Notes: generated by a model from the letters alone, not told the origin. Positions 49,801 to 64,000 are shown, counted from the stretch's first letter. The stretch is DNA of 64,000 bases from Gavia stellata (GCF_030936135.1 NC_082603.1:28548880-28612879), one strand, 5' to 3'. Made by a program: numbers and translations.

Positions 49801-52800
49801 GCACAGAAGCATCTGCAATTTCATTGACATAGTAAACTAGTTTTAAAAAAAGTAACGTACTTCTGTATCCTCACGATAGAGGAGCCTTTGTTTCCATAAT
49901 GATTTAAAGTTAATGCATGGGAGGTTGGGTTTGGGATTTCCATAAATTAAGGATTTTTCCCACCTTTCAACAGTTGGGTTTTGCTACTGAAAAACAATTG
50001 TAGTTTCTGTGTGGGTTTTGTGTGACTTCAGTGAAAACAAGCATTCTGGTGCTTCCCCCTGATTATAAAAAGTAATAATAATAAATGGGATTATTTGCAA
50101 AACTGCTGATACTTCTTCAGTTTAAGAATACATTAAACAGATGCCTCCTGTTGCCATCCACTTCAGTATGTTTACTGGTGCTTCATACAGCCTAGGTCAT
50201 ATTCTTGTTTTCGTGTTTCTAAGTGCTCCTATAGCCTCTTCCTTCTGAAAGCAGTCAGCTGCTGCCTGATGTGGTTTACATGCTCTTAGTGTCTCCCTCG
50301 GGTTCTCTCCATTCACCCGTCTTTCACAACAGTCTCTGCAAGCTTTGTTAATCAGCTCATCCATTTGCATTAGAAGATTTTTTCCAGTGCAAGAAAAATC
50401 GTTTGCACCCCTCACTACTTGCTGTCATTCCTTAGTTTGGAGCAAATCTGTCCCTGCTTCCTAGTTTATTATTGAATTTATCACTTCCTGTACTTCTAGA
50501 TAAAGCTACACTTTTCTGTGGGTTTTTTTGCATGTGTGTACATCTATGTAATCTGGCCCCTTGCCTGCCTTTATAAAAAAGCTTACTTTTTCTTCTTGAT
50601 TGATTTCTTCCACTTGGCTCCTTTCATTTTCTTCACTGACTAGTAGTTTTGTCACTTCTGGGATTTCATGCACTATTTCCAACACAGTTGACTTTATTTG
50701 AACCATTGTCCTCCGTGCTTCCATGCAACGTATAGCTGAAGAGTCTTTGCATGTTGTTGTTCAAGTTTGTCTGCCCTTGTTTTTTAGGTCTTTCCCAGTT
50801 AGGAACACTGGCTTGCTATAAAATAAATATCTGTGTGCTGATACTTTCTTAGGGGTAATATATAAACAGTGGATTTCCTGAACTTCCCAACAAGCATGTT
50901 CACTTGTATATCCTTTTGTGTTTACTTTCTCTTATGAATGTGTAATTCCAAATTTCTTTTACTAAGTGTTTTTACACCTCAATTCATGCCTTCTGACACT
51001 CTTGCCAGTTTAATTATTTGCAGTAACACGTGTGAAGCTACCTTTGGCTAAGCTGTTGCTCGTTGCTTATGCAGAACCCCAGTTTCTCTAAGGTATATAA
51101 AAATGGCTATTGTTTAATAGAAATACTTTTATTGGAGGAGCTTTCTAGGTCAAAAGAGAAGGCCTGGCGCCCTTGGGGCCAAGGAAACTTGCCCATCTCC
51201 TGTGTGCATTGCCCACTAAAATTTCAAAACCTCATCTTCCTGGAAGGATTCTCCTACCAGATACAGGATCCTAAAGCCCACCCTCTGCTACAGACCTAGC
51301 TGTAGGTTACAGAAGATCAACCTCTCTTCCTCATGCATGCCAATTTAAGTAAGTAATAATACTCCAGCTAATCTGCTTCAGCTTGTTAAGGGATGCGGTG
51401 AGTTGCGGGGTGGCTGGCTGCATCCAGTTCCCTGTGGGTTTGCAGAAGGGTGGCTGCTGTGCTGCTTAGAGGGATATGCAAAGAAGGTTTGGTTGCTCCA
51501 GTTCAGGTGGTGCTGTAGAGCTGTAGTAAGCACCCATGGCTTTGCTAGAGAGGTTATTACTGTTTCTAGATCTGATATTAGCAAGCTTCATTTATAGAAG
51601 CTTTGCTATAAAGCCGACATGATACAAAGCTGGTCTGATACTCAGACTCCAGTTTTCAGGTCTGTCACTTGCCAACAGTCTTTAATTGTTGCTCCTCATT
51701 CAAGTAGCTGTGGTTTTGAATAGCTTTTGTTTGTTTTTGTTCCTAGTTTTCTAAGAAAAGTCCTTATCCTATCCTGCCTGTCTGTTGGTCATGTATTCCC
51801 TGCTTTTAATAGCTTTCTAACCCACTGGCAAGTCTTGAATGGTTGACAGAAAGATAGAAGTTTCAAAGATGCTAAACTACTACAAGCTTTGCAGAATGAA
51901 ACATCCAAGAAAAGCCTTAATTTGAGCTCATCCCTTAGATAGAAGGGAATTGCACAGCAGCAAAACTGAATGCCGAAATGTTAGAAGCGTTGTTTCCACA
52001 GGACAAGGTTCCCCCTAGCAGCCTTGATATGTGGGAGATTATTTCTCCCATGCTATGATGAGAGGAGATAAAGCACTTTATACACGCTTATTGACATCCT
52101 AGGTAGCATCTCATAATCCAGGCAATTTGCTTTTTGGTTGAATCGAGATGCCTGTTGTCTGGTGTTAGCAATACTAGCCTTTCTGTTAATGTACTCATTG
52201 CTGAATTTAACTGCTTTAAGGAAAACATCAGCTTTAATTATGTCTTGGAAGAGTCATTCAAATCCCCCTCCATGTGAGTTTCCCATTGCTCAGTGCTGCA
52301 TGCTATGGTTTGTACTTGGCTTACTGGAGCTCTTAGGCTCTCACACGGCAGCACCAGGACTGTTCTCTGCATCTGTACTTCGACATGGTAGCAGCCAGAT
52401 TAAATTAATAAATACAAAGGATGAAAGTGGTCAAGGAGTCAAAGATAAGAGATTAGTAGAGAAGGAAAAAATGGCATTTCCTGAAATATAGTATCACATT
52501 GAGCAGATTGGTTTGGGTGGTTTGTTTTGCTTTTTTCCATTCTCAGGGGGGAGCGTGGTATTTGTTGACCAGAAAAGCAGATTCTGGAAGAATGGTGTGC
52601 CTAGAAAGAGGACTAAACCTGAACTTGCAGAAAGATGTGTCAGACACGACTGCGTGTTTCACTCGGTGCTGAGATATATTCTTACTGTCTTTACAGTCCC
52701 TCTGACCTGCGTAAATCTGCTGTGTAGGTTGCTCCTGCAGGAGTCAGCTAAGGGATCAGAGTCCTGAGTAGGACCTATGGGTAGGTAGGAAGAACCTGCG

Positions 52801-55800
52801 GGAACATCCACCAGGCAGTGTATAGTAGCTTGTCTTAGCAGATGTGTGATATAGGGGAAGGAGCAAGAAGATCAAAACCAACAAATACTGTATATTTGCA
52901 ATGCAATTCCATGTCATGCTGGGCACTTTCCAGTCCATCAAGTAGTTTACACTGGCTGTGAATAATGTTAGGAGGTTTTATTCTTTCACATGATTTGTGA
53001 AGCCTCTCTTCCCAGTAGGTCAGAGTCCTGTGATGTCTTAAGACTAACAGGACAGCCAAATTTCCCACTTCGCCAGTGGGACCTTAGGAGGAGGAGAGGT
53101 TGCCACTCCACATTTCCTGCAGCTGGCAATGTGGCTGGAGGGGTGAGAAACTTGCTTTCCAGCCCAGATATCTTCCTCTGGCAGCAGAAAGGGAAAAGAA
53201 GCCAATGCCAGATATCTCTCCTCTTGTCCTTTGCTGGTATGTGGGGGAAGATATTAAGGTCAGCCCCAGGCTCCGTGTGCTGTGACAGTGTAGGTTGTTC
53301 CCTTTACACAGATGGTCTAGCTAATGAGAGTACATTGCTGAACAGAGTTCTGAGTCAGGGTTATTAACACCCAGAACTAACTACCCTTTATGGAACCACA
53401 TAGTTAAAAGAAATCATCTGTAATACTAGGATGCTGCATGTAGTACAGACACACACTTTTTGGATCTGTCTGCATGTCAGTGCATCTAACCAGTCTTACC
53501 CTACAAATGTTTGACTGTCAGAAATACCAACCCTTTACTAGAGAGATGTATTATTGGAGATTACAGCTGGAGGTATGCAGCCTATTGTCCATTTTTTCCA
53601 TCCACTTTCTCAAGGGTAGAATGGTCTCCTTACAAAGTGAAAGGCTGGGTTTTTCCCCTCTGTGCCCCAGCCCTGAGCTAAAATGGAGCACCTGGACCAG
53701 GGATGGTGGTGGAGGCTGCAGCTGGGACTGATCAGGGCTCTCAGGACCCAGGAGCACATGTGGCAGTGGCATGGCCCCAGGTCTTCCTCCTTGCTTGACT
53801 CCCTGAATCTCATGCTGCTCTCTGCAGATCATTCTACTGGAAACCTGTTTGAAGTTTTGTCAGGTTAAGTTGCTTATGTAGTGTTGAACAATGCATTTGG
53901 GATCCCCTTGTGGTATGGGACTGTCATTGGCTGACATGCTTTTTTCTCCTTTCTGTTGACCCATCAGCTCTGATGCTCAGCAGTCATGCTTTAACAGAAT
54001 GGTTAGGCTGAGCTTGTGGGCAGGATAGGAAAGTGCTGATGAGCAAACTGGGTACACCAGAGCATCTGGCCTGTCCATCTTACTCTGAACCTTAAAGCAG
54101 TCTCTTGTGTAGAAGTTGTGGAGTTTTTTCTGGTTTCTTAAATAGCTGAATGAAGTAAAGCCTTCATTAAGCTTGACTGCAGTGTTTTTAAAATTATTTC
54201 TGTCAGGGTCTTGTGGAAGCATTTGGAGCAAGATACTATTATGTACACTTACATATTGTTTTTTTCCCAACGTTGATTTTTAGTATCTGGTCTTATTTTG
54301 GTTTGCGTAGTTGATGTGGCTGTATCTGCGAGATGGTTTTTTCCTTCATTCGTTACTTAAAAGCTTATGAAACATGTGCAGTAGCATCTAGTTTTGACAG
54401 ATTTTTTTTTTAGTAAATTACTGTTATGATCTTATGATACAGAAGGAAAGGTTGGCCCTGCTTTCCACATGGAACAGCAAGTGATGAGATTCAGGGAGTT
54501 AATTACTTGAGGAAATTTTGCATCTGTCAGCAATGTGTAGAGCTGCAGTCTTTATCATGGAAGTTTTCATAGTCTGGTGTCATGGGCACAGGCCATGTGT
54601 ATGGAGGCTCTCGATGATGAAGGCTGGAGTCTTGAACTTATGTCCTGCCTGATGCCAGTGGAAAGAGCAAAAGAAAATGTTTGGTGTGTGTAAAGTAATC
54701 TGGGTTGCTGAGGAGTGTTCTGTGCTGGTAGGAGTTCCCTAAGCATCAAAGTCTTTGTGCCCTAGCATATTGCAGATTAGAGGCAACAAAGGCAGGAACA
54801 GATAAAGCCGTGTCTTCATCCACCAGCCTGGGATAGTCTCCAAACCAGCTGAAGAGGGTGGCTTCCTGAACAGATAATAGCACCTCATTCTCAATGTTGA
54901 CCAGTGAGGTCAGTGGGAGTAATTGGTTAGTAGTTCCATTGTGTCTTAAATTTAAATAGTGCCATTAACCTGAAAGGTCATGAGCTGAAATTCGCCCTAC
55001 CAAACCACATCATTTTATGGTGTGCACCTACACTATCTGATTTTTTGGCAGAAAGCAAAAAATCATCCAGGCAATAGAAACTGAAGGAAATAATCTGGGG
55101 AAGAGACAATACAGACATGCTGTAGGGATTTTGCCAGTGGTTGCCAGCAGTTGATGTTTTCTGTGTAAAATATTCCACAGCACCACTGATCTCTAGTTTT
55201 CCTTTACCTGCAGAAGTAGGACCTTTACCACAGCAGAATAAAATCTAATGTCTTATTTGACACCATTTTAAAAAGTAAATATGTTCTTTGCTCACTAGGT
55301 GTATTTTGGTTATCTGTGCTCTCTTGAAACATTTTTAAGTTATTTTTTTTACTTGATACATGCTCCTGTAGGCATTGGGGCTATGGAAAATGTTAAAAAT
55401 AGAGGCCTGTTTCGTTTATTAGGTGAGTTTAAAGTTCCTTCGTTGTTCGATGTCAGAAGAACAATTAAGTTTTATCTGAGCAGAGCAGGGTGTCCCTAGA
55501 TGCAGGTTACAACACATCCAGTGATACTATTAAAAGAAAGATCGTTTGTTGTTGCATTGGGGAATCCTTATAAAACATCAGGAAAACTGCCTGGAAGAAT
55601 ATAAATGTGTTCAAGCAATGGAATGAAATACTGTTAAACTGCAGGGTGATGGCCTGTAGCTGGATAGGTTTTCAGAGTAGCTGTTTTGATGTGATTGTTG
55701 CTTTTCCCAACAGTCATAAATTGGATGTACGGGAACCCTTTTTTTCTTGAGGCTTCTGCTGTTTGGAGTTACAGTCCAGAATCAGTCTGTTACGAAAGAG

Positions 55801-58800
55801 AGAGCATCTAGCCTGGAGTTCATGAAATAAACCTTGGTGGGTTTTTTCTTTTGATAAGATGCATATGTGGCTTACATACTTCCAGAGATGTTAGGCTTTT
55901 CCCATGTACAGACCAATGTAGTCTGGCAAGATTTGCTTTGTGTAGCTGTTACAGGTGCATTTAGTGTTGGTATTGTGTCTCAAGTCTGCCATCAGGTTCC
56001 CTGGACTGTCTGAAGCTTGCCTTCCTTGAATTGCTACTTGTACTTAAGAACAGCTATGCTGAGTTATAGCAAGGATCACACTGTGGTGGTAAGAGCCCCC
56101 AGGGTGGCCAGAGTTCAGCTAAACTTGTGTCTAGGTGACCATCAACTGGAGACCATCTGCCTTGGTCACCTGGTCAACCCATGGTGGGACTGGTCTGACC
56201 AAAGGTGGACATTCTACCTGAGCTAGGCTCCCTTGATGGTCACTGGAGATCTGCTTACCGCATAGCCAGCGAAGTCAAGAGCATGATTTATCTTGCTCTA
56301 AAAGAGATTTCTGGAGCAGGACAGGTGAATTGTGCTTTGGAAGTGACCATTGCCCATAACTGCCTGTACAAGGGGGTTTGAGACTAGGTCACCTGCAGAT
56401 GTGTAACCTTAAGTGAGGTAAATTCATCCATGCTGCCCCAGGACTGGTAGAGTTCATCCTGTCATGTACAGTTTTTGTCCACAGACTGGAAGAAACAAAA
56501 GCAGCCTGGCTACTGCTTCACCTCTTTTACCTGCATACTGAGTTAAAAGTCAGTCTGAAGTAGTGAAGAAAACATACTGCCTGTGACTGTGGAAGAGGCA
56601 GTTCAGAGCAGAAGTAAACTTGCACTTAGGTGCAAACCTGCCAGCTTCTCCAGCTCAGCAGTACAGATCTCTTGAAACCCAAGTGTCAAATATGTATTGC
56701 TTAGGAATTGTAACCAAAGTTATTTATTAGGGAGTTTAGCCTTCAAACAATTTTTATAGCTAACATATTTTGAATGGGTTTCTTTTTTAAAGTGCTAAAA
56801 ATACCCATTGTTTTTATCTGCCCTACTTTAAAGGAAGCTAAAAATCATCTGCTAAGATATGTCTGATGTTTTGCAAAGAGGAGTTTAAAGAAAACCATAA
56901 ATGCACATCGAAATCTGTGGGAAAACCTTAGGGCTTCCTGACCAGAGTTGTCCAGATCCCAAGACGCTAGCTCCGTGAACTGTAGAGAGCAAGAAGAGGA
57001 ACCACAGATGATGATTTTAGTTGCCTTTTTTAGCCCCTTCCTGCTTGTGCATCAGTATGGAGGGTTCAGAGTTGGCATTGGTCCTTTCTTAAATACTGCA
57101 TCTGCTCTGTTTTTTCTACCTTTTTCTACTTTCTACCCTCACTGTATTTTACCACCTTCTTATTGTTATAAAATTGTTGTTTCTGTAATCTAAATTATAC
57201 ACTAGAGAGTTGTATGAGCCATGTTTGGGGGAGCTGTTTATACCTGAGTTTTGGGGTACCTTACTGGGGCAGCTTACTTAACCCTTATTTTTCAAGGAGC
57301 AGAATAAAACAGATGTACCCAGGAAGCTTCTCACAAGTCCTGAGACTTGCAAATACAGGTGTAAGCTTTGGACCATGAGGCAAGCTTGATTTATTTAGTT
57401 AAGCCATTTCTTTTCTCCTTTTAAGCACCCTGGGTTTGGGGATAGGTTGCATGATAAGGTTGACTTAGATGTGATTGTGAGACTTTTTGATACATGAAAT
57501 TGTAATACTTATTTACATTCTGCCTACTGTTACTAAAATACTGTATGTATGTGCCAGCTGCTCTAATGAGAAGTAATTGGGACAATTAATAGCTCTTGAC
57601 ACTTTTTACTTTCTTCTGCATCTTCCCTGGTTCTGCATCCTTCCTGTGTAACTGCAAGTTGCAGGAGACATAACCCTTCTGCATGCTGCTTGTCGGTCTC
57701 CTTTGATTCCTGCGGTACCTCTTTTCTGATCCAGGCACCTCACTCTTCCCCAGATCTTTTTCTGATTGCTGTCTCAAAGCTTGGAAACATCAGCACATTA
57801 ATCTCCCTTTCAGGTTTTTATCTTTGTTCTTGTTATTGATATTATTTGGCCTGAGCACAAGGTGTATAGCACACTATTACAGATTGGTTTAAAGCAAATC
57901 CATCAACTTTTCTAAAATTAGGCGATGCTGGTTGAAAAACCCTGTTCACATTTTTTTATGAGCGTTTCTGTGCTCATGCATAGGCACATTAAAAATGGCT
58001 GAACTCAGGTAAATCTCCCTGGTAAGTTTAGACTACTTCAGTGTCTAGGTCCTTTCATTATTTACAAGTAAATACATTTTAAAAATGCAGTCATAAATCT
58101 TTGAAAACATCTTCATTTGTGCTCAGTTGAAACTTTGCTAACTGTATTATACAAAATTGACAGCAATGTAGAAATGTTTTAACTCTCTCTGTAGATAGGG
58201 TTGAGTCCTGCTTGTAGTGGTAGGAAAGCAAGCTGTAGAATTTAGGATGTCTGATGTTTAATACAAGTTTAAATATCTCTAAATTTAAAAGGAAGAAAAC
58301 AAAATCAGGGGACTGGAAGCATTGAAATGTATATTCCTGAGCCTAAAGTAAAAGAACTGGGAAGGGTGAAAAGAATTGCTGGTATCTCTTATTGCTGTAT
58401 TAACATATTTACAGAGCATATATGCTGCCTTTTGCTTTTCAGTCTTGCAGCACTGAGTGTGGGTTCTTTAAAATGTATTGAAAATTGGCCAGGCGAGACG
58501 TACTGCGTGACCGAGTGGATGCTGTGTTTTGCAAAGCATTAGTTAGGAGCTGGGAGGGGAGCGGGGAGCCAAGGTGCCAAGGACATCGCTGGCCTTCGGA
58601 CACGCTGGGAAGGTGCTGAATCATCTTAAAACCCTTCTTGCATTGTAGCAGAGATGCTGGCCCACCTCCCTGGTTGGCCTGTACCCTGACATTCACAGGA
58701 AACCTTTGCGGTTATTCACTGACATACATCCATGCCTGTATCTGCGTGGATGCCCAGCTTTCCGTTCTGAAAATGAGGATGTGGTTCCTATCACTAAGCC

Positions 58801-61800
58801 TTCTCTTGCCATCAGAGCTATTTACATCTATTCATTTTGTTACTTCTGTGCTCTGGTGTGCCCTGGAGAGTTTTGTTCCAGTCTCCCAGTGTTCAAACAT
58901 AAGTATCCACAGTGGGATTTGCAAATACACATGTCTTCGGAAAATTGGTGTGTGATACTTAGAGCAGCTATGCAGCATCCAAATTACACATCTCATAAGG
59001 CATGAAAAAGAAAGTGGGCAAGCAACATTAAATAGCATATTTGTGCAAAAGCAGCTGAAGTGATTTCTGTGGGAACTGTGACTACTTGCCTAAGCTTCAT
59101 GTATCTGAATTCCTCATTTAGGGCTGTAAGTATATAGGAGGGGTTTTTGTCTGGCATCTAGTGTCTTTTCATTCCAGACCTCTTTAAGGAGCTACATCTC
59201 TAACTACTCTTGATTTATTTTTTTCTTGGCACAGATCAAAAAGGTGGTAATTTTTCCAGGTAGATCTGTGGCATATTTAATCTCCCCAGCATCAGGAGGA
59301 ATCTCAGTGCACCAGATAGTACAGCGCATCGGCAGCAGAGCTTGTACAGCTTGTCGGTGGCATCCACAGCAGGGGCAGAAGAGGAGGCAGGGACAGGTTC
59401 CTGTGTTCTTGAGAGGATTATCAAATAAGAAATTAATAAAAGCTGTAAAGCACATCAGTTATCTTTTTTTCGTCTATTTCCTCAAGAAATGTGTGGTATT
59501 TCAGCCTTTTCTTTTTTGTGGGTAGTGTTCGATTATCATGACTGTTAGGTATTTTGTAGTGAAACCTTAAAAATTTGACTCCTTTTCCTCAAGTATATGA
59601 ATTCACTAACCTTAAAGAGCAGTTGCCTGAAGAACTTCAGTGTCATGCAATGTTACAGTCTCCATCACCCACTTCTGCTTGATTTCCACAGGGCGGTTGG
59701 TAGGGTGTTTTATTTTGCTGGTTGTTTTTTAAACTATTCAGTAGCTAAACAAACTATGTTGTTGTTTATATATACATTTTATTGTAAGCTGTTCAAGTAA
59801 CAGTGGGCAAAAAACCTTACTGCATAGGTAAATAACCTGTTCAGCCATCATTTTTCCTTCTACCCCCCTGGTCTATCCCATCTCCTGCACACATGTACAG
59901 AGAAGGGCAATCTGCTTAATTGGACTGAGTATTTCTTTGTTTCTGTTCTCTTTAAGTTTGACTTTGGCCTTAGCTTTTCCACCTGAGTTCATGTCTTTCA
60001 GCATCACTGAATTGCATATTTAGCTTTTCACACTTTCTTGTCATTTCATGGATGGTTTTAAAATAGTTCATTTTTTCCTCTTTGTGTACGTTCATGAGGG
60101 GTATGCATCCCTTCATGTTCCCTTTTTCTTCTATTGCTCTCTTTTTAGTTGGTCATGCAGTGATTTTGCCAGTGCTATAGGTGGTGGAGGGTATTTTAAA
60201 TTATTATGAGATCTGCTGATGAAAAGGCAATGTGTCGGCTCAGTGTTGTTAAAGATAGTGTTGATGTGATAACTTGAACTGGAGACTGTTTCCACAGAGG
60301 TTCTTGAATTACTGCGTAGGGCAAACCCTAGTGCTTGCGTTGTGTAATGTCCTTTTCCCAGCCCGTTGTCTTCTATTAAATCATTTTGTTGTTCAAATCC
60401 ATCTCTTACTCTCACATGCATCTCCTTTGTTTCTCATCCACCTGCACCCTCCCATCTGTCAAACAACAAAATACTCTTTGAGAATTAAATATTAACTTTG
60501 TGATAGGAATGTCTTGGAAAAGAATAACACGGTTCTAGGCGTAAATGTTTAGTCCTCTGGAAGAGTGGAAAATGAGGTGATGGAAAATGCCAGGTTGTAG
60601 TTCGCAGGCAGCAGCATTTAAATGGTTCGCTATAATCATGTTAGGATAGAATTAAACTGAGTTCTTTATTTTGTACTGCGGTGAAATAGGGCTGTTACTG
60701 ATCATTTTCTCCTCACTCCTGCTTTGATGATTAGCGTGAAAACTCAAGCAGCAAAAATCACAGGAGTTCTGCATCGCTGCACGAGAAACTGGTGTGAGAG
60801 GGTCTGAGTTGGAGTCTTGTGTCCTTGCACATGAGAGCTCTGGTGCTTCCCTAATAGACTGAAAATGAGACCACTGCTGCTTTATAAGAGGTCTGTTCCA
60901 GCCACATTGCTCTACAGCTTGGCAGATGGTGGCATGTGAATGGTTTCATATTGATTGGATGGATTTGCCTCGGGGTAGGAGTAGTGTGGGTCCTTAAAGA
61001 TGCACTTCTAGATTTTTTCCTTTTATTTGCAAAAAAGAAGTATATTTATAAAACACTTCTCTTTAAAACAGAGGAGTGTGTGGTAATCAAAGCACCGAAG
61101 TTACCTGGAAATAAAAAGTCCTTAAATAGATTATCGCGAAGACCAAAAAGCCAAGAATACTTATTTACTAAATGATTACGTTTTTACATTAGAAGAAAGT
61201 GACACTTTTAATTAGTGTTCAAGGCATATGGTGAATGAGAAAATAAGCTTATTTCATGCAAACAGGAATCGATGCAAATAACCTTTCTCCTCATATAAAA
61301 AGGGATGACTTGAAACTCAATACATATTCAAGAAGGTTAAGTCATTACTGCATCACTTTAATATTAGTTAAAGGCCAACAAAGAAAATCACTACTCTGCA
61401 TATACTTACTCAGCAAGGATTGCTATAAATGAAAGAATTAGGTGATAGTACTTTGTAGGTGATAAATCTGAAGAAGCCCTTGTCCATTATAATGCATTTA
61501 TTCTTTAACCACAGTAAATAACCTTTTGGGTTCTGCCTTAGCACGGGTAGTTGCCAGAGATGCCTTAATTCTCCAGCAATTCAGCCCAGCTGATAAAGAC
61601 ATTTTGTGATGCTCGTTGTTTACTGTTCTTTCTCACACCTGTTCTGTGCTTCAATCTTGTAAATGTTGTTTGTAAATCCTTTGGTATGAAATGACTTTTC
61701 AGATGTGTTTGTACAGCACCTAACACAAAGAATCCAATCTCATTCAAGCCTCTGGGTGTTGCTGTAGAGCATTGACTGAATTCATATTTTTTTTATAGTA

Positions 61801-64000
61801 ATGGAAGTATTCCTTGAGGTATTTAACCTTAAATAAAGTGCAAAAAAAAAATTAATAGTACTTAAATAGCTTGCAGAACGGTGACAGTTTGATAACTTGG
61901 GAGACTTGGGTGCTGTTGAAAACTGGATCCTTCCTCTGTGTTTCAGTCTTGTGCTTTGATGCGTGCTCAGTGGCTTCATAAATGAATTTAAGCCATAATA
62001 TGTCATAGCAGTATCTTATCAAGTTGTCTTCAAATTTGCTTGAACATATAGTTTATATTTTCTAGCAGAGTGTACCCGATGTGAATTATTTACATGCTGA
62101 ATTTTGTGTTTCCATGAAAGAACACTGTCATGCTGAACTTAATGCTGATTTTGGTTTCTTCTGCAGCACAGGCCGTTTCTATGGGCGTGCTTTCCCTTTT
62201 AATTACACTTTGTTCGCAGAACTGATTGGATTTTATCATTCAGTTCAGTTTTGCTGAATGAAATGCTCCTGTATAAATTTTAAGGTCCCTTTAAAAAAAT
62301 AAAATTCAACAGTAGAAGTTAGGTGATTCTATGGTTTTTGTGTGTGTGTTTCCTTCTGGGGAGGAAAGGGCGTAAAACAGTGCAAAATATTTTTTTTTCA
62401 TCCTGCTTGATAAGTGTAGGGGGCATTTGTGCTGTGTATGATGACCAGCAGCTATTCCAAGAGAAATCTTTAAGATGGTTACTTGAATCTGTGTACACTG
62501 CCCACCTGGTGGTTATGGAGCGAACTGTTACTTTAAAGAATAGTTTAAACAACAGCCATGTTTGGGGCAGGCTAATCTTGCAAAGAGAGCAGTACATATA
62601 ACAGGAGTCTACAGTGTGATAAGGGGAAAATTCAGCTCACTGACTAGATGTTTTAATGTGCGAACTCTAGGGAAATAACATATTGACTATTCTGTTGTGC
62701 GCAAGAAAATTGAAGAACCCTTTGCAGACAGAGGGCTTGCAAAGGATTCTTTCTGTTTCTCTTAACCAAAATCTGTGGCAAGATGTTTGAAATCAGCAGG
62801 ACGCTTAATGCTGCTTTGTTAAATAATGAGGTAATATTTTGTCACTTTTTCTGGGCAGCATCTGTTTTTTTCTCCTTTTTCATATGTTTGTGAAGGATTC
62901 AGTTTAATCTTATGAAAGTAAGAGATTTTTAAAAACATCATTCTTCAATTTATTATTTTTTCCTTTTGATGCTTTTGGAGAACTGGGTTGTCTTTTATTT
63001 GCGGTTTCAATCGGCTGCTGTTGCCTAGGACATTATGCCACGTAAGGCTTCTAAACTGCACAGAGTAGGTAGTTATTAACGCTGAATTGGCTTCTGGTAT
63101 AGTCCATCTGGGCTCTGTATGAGAGAGCTTGCTAGCGGCTACTGATGCTAAGATACCCGCAACCTTTGGGATGTATGCGTGGTGGAGAGGGGCTCAGTGA
63201 TATGAGATCACTTCTTTTAAGGGAAACTGTCATTAATGAGTCAAGAAACTGCTCATTTATGGTAAGGAGAGGGAGGGGGGGGCTGGGAAACAACCCTGTG
63301 ATTTCATTTTGATATTGGATTAGCTGTTTAAGACAAGTTTCTTTTTCTGGGGATGGAAGATTGCATTAAAATATGCTTTGCTCAGGGGCTTGCTGGCTGA
63401 TGCTGGAGAGACTGTATTGAGAATCTGATGCTTTACAAATGTCACAACCGTGATCGGTGGTCAGTCCCTTACCCTGAAAGATAAATGGTACTATTGGAAA
63501 CACGAGAATAAGGTTGACTTTTTTCAACAATAGCATTGTGCCTTTGTCTTTACAGAGAGAGGCCTCTGAGGACGGTTGAGCGTTTGTTTTAGTGTTCCTC
63601 GGAAAGGCTGCATGTGTGGGGTGCTTTGGGGGAAAGTGGTCAGTGTGCAGAGTACCTGGATTTATAGAGGGATAAGAGAGCTAATTTTTTAGAGGAGCAG
63701 CGTGCAATTACTGTTTCAGAAAAATGGCTGAATCTTTTGATATGCATAACGAATTTATAGTAACAAAGTAGGCTGAAGTTGAAAAGACTTAAAAATAATT
63801 TCTGGATGCCTTCTTCGGTGTTATTAACCCCTGAAGAGACCTTAAGTAAAAATTTGCATTACAAATCTAACTTTAATATTCGATGTATATTTGCACAAGA
63901 ATGTATGGTAATATACTAGCTCTGTAGCATTTTGATGCCTCTGTGTTCAGTCTAATAGGTCACTTAAATATTTGAGTTAGGAAATCTATCTTACGAGCTC
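46853..64000. other. No recognised gene; probable intron or intergenic DNA
   Basis: Apart from the LTR target-site copy at its start, I see no coding exon, RNA gene or clear transposon in these 17 kb. If the second CpG island is the ELAVL4 distal promoter, this is its first intron. I looked for the ELAVL4 N-terminal exons (MIISTMEPQ region) and did not see them. Two neighbouring minus-strand frames at 50724-50506 and 50415-50197 (72 codons each) have an unusually hydrophilic, coding-like composition and are treated as a finding. A partial CTCF-like word CCACCTGGTGG lies at 62502-62512. Confidence 0.55.
50197..50724 (-). pseudogene. Possible decayed coding sequence, unidentified
   Basis: Two minus-strand frames of 72 codons lie end to end, 90 bp apart. 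The first (50724-50506) reads MEARRTMVQIKSTVLEIVHE... with an acidic, helix-prone stretch (SEENERSQVEEINQEEK). The second (50415-50197) includes LMQMDELINKACRDCCERR. Both are rich in charged residues and poor in the Phe, Leu and Ser runs typical of random frames in this AT-rich DNA. Stops separate them. I do not recognise a protein family, and see no poly-A tail or splice structure. Chance is a serious alternative. Confidence 0.2.

Noticed and set aside
59204..59525. Overlapping frames of 83 and 99 codons on opposite strands after a strong acceptor (TTTTTTTCTTGGCACAG)
   Set aside because: No convincing donor, no known protein, and both strands equally open.

Overview
The window looks like a bird nuclear chromosome. 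It is AT-rich and intron-dominated, has several CR1 LINE copies on both strands, and carries one ERVL-type solo LTR of a kind widespread in birds. It also holds two coding exons of a vertebrate gene. No bacterial, phage or plasmid features were seen. Most open reading frames here are chance frames in introns, repeats or CpG islands.

The only protein gene I can name is AGBL4 (cytosolic carboxypeptidase 6, a tubulin deglutamylase) on the minus strand. Coding exon 1 lies at 23892-23922 inside a CpG island, and coding exon 2 at 7468-7590. Intron 1 is 16.3 kb; positions 1-7467 belong to intron 2, and later exons are outside the window. The exons join in phase and give an N-terminus like that of mammalian AGBL4. 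About 50 bp upstream of the start codon is a 14-bp RFX X-box, the signature of ciliary gene promoters, and a long G-tract abuts the start region. Intron 1 holds a candidate alternative 34-nt exon that is in frame with exon 2, an 84-nt near-perfect hairpin, and a 46-48-bp tandem duplication.

From about 24.1 to 43.9 kb I find no recognisable gene. There is a possible divergent non-coding first exon next to the AGBL4 promoter, a CpG-bearing candidate exon at 28750-28868, a pyrimidine-skewed tract, and an old CR1 at 37.1-38.5 kb. A second CpG island (about 43.9-45.1 kb) contains a YY1/TISU-type element, a 17-base poly-C run and good splice donors on both strands. From conserved gene order (AGBL4 followed head-to-head by ELAVL4 in mammals) it may be the distal promoter of ELAVL4 on the plus strand. 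No ELAVL4 coding sequence is visible, so this is inference. Downstream is the solo LTR (45672-46852, 5-bp target duplication ATTAC). The remaining 17 kb has no recognisable coding exon.
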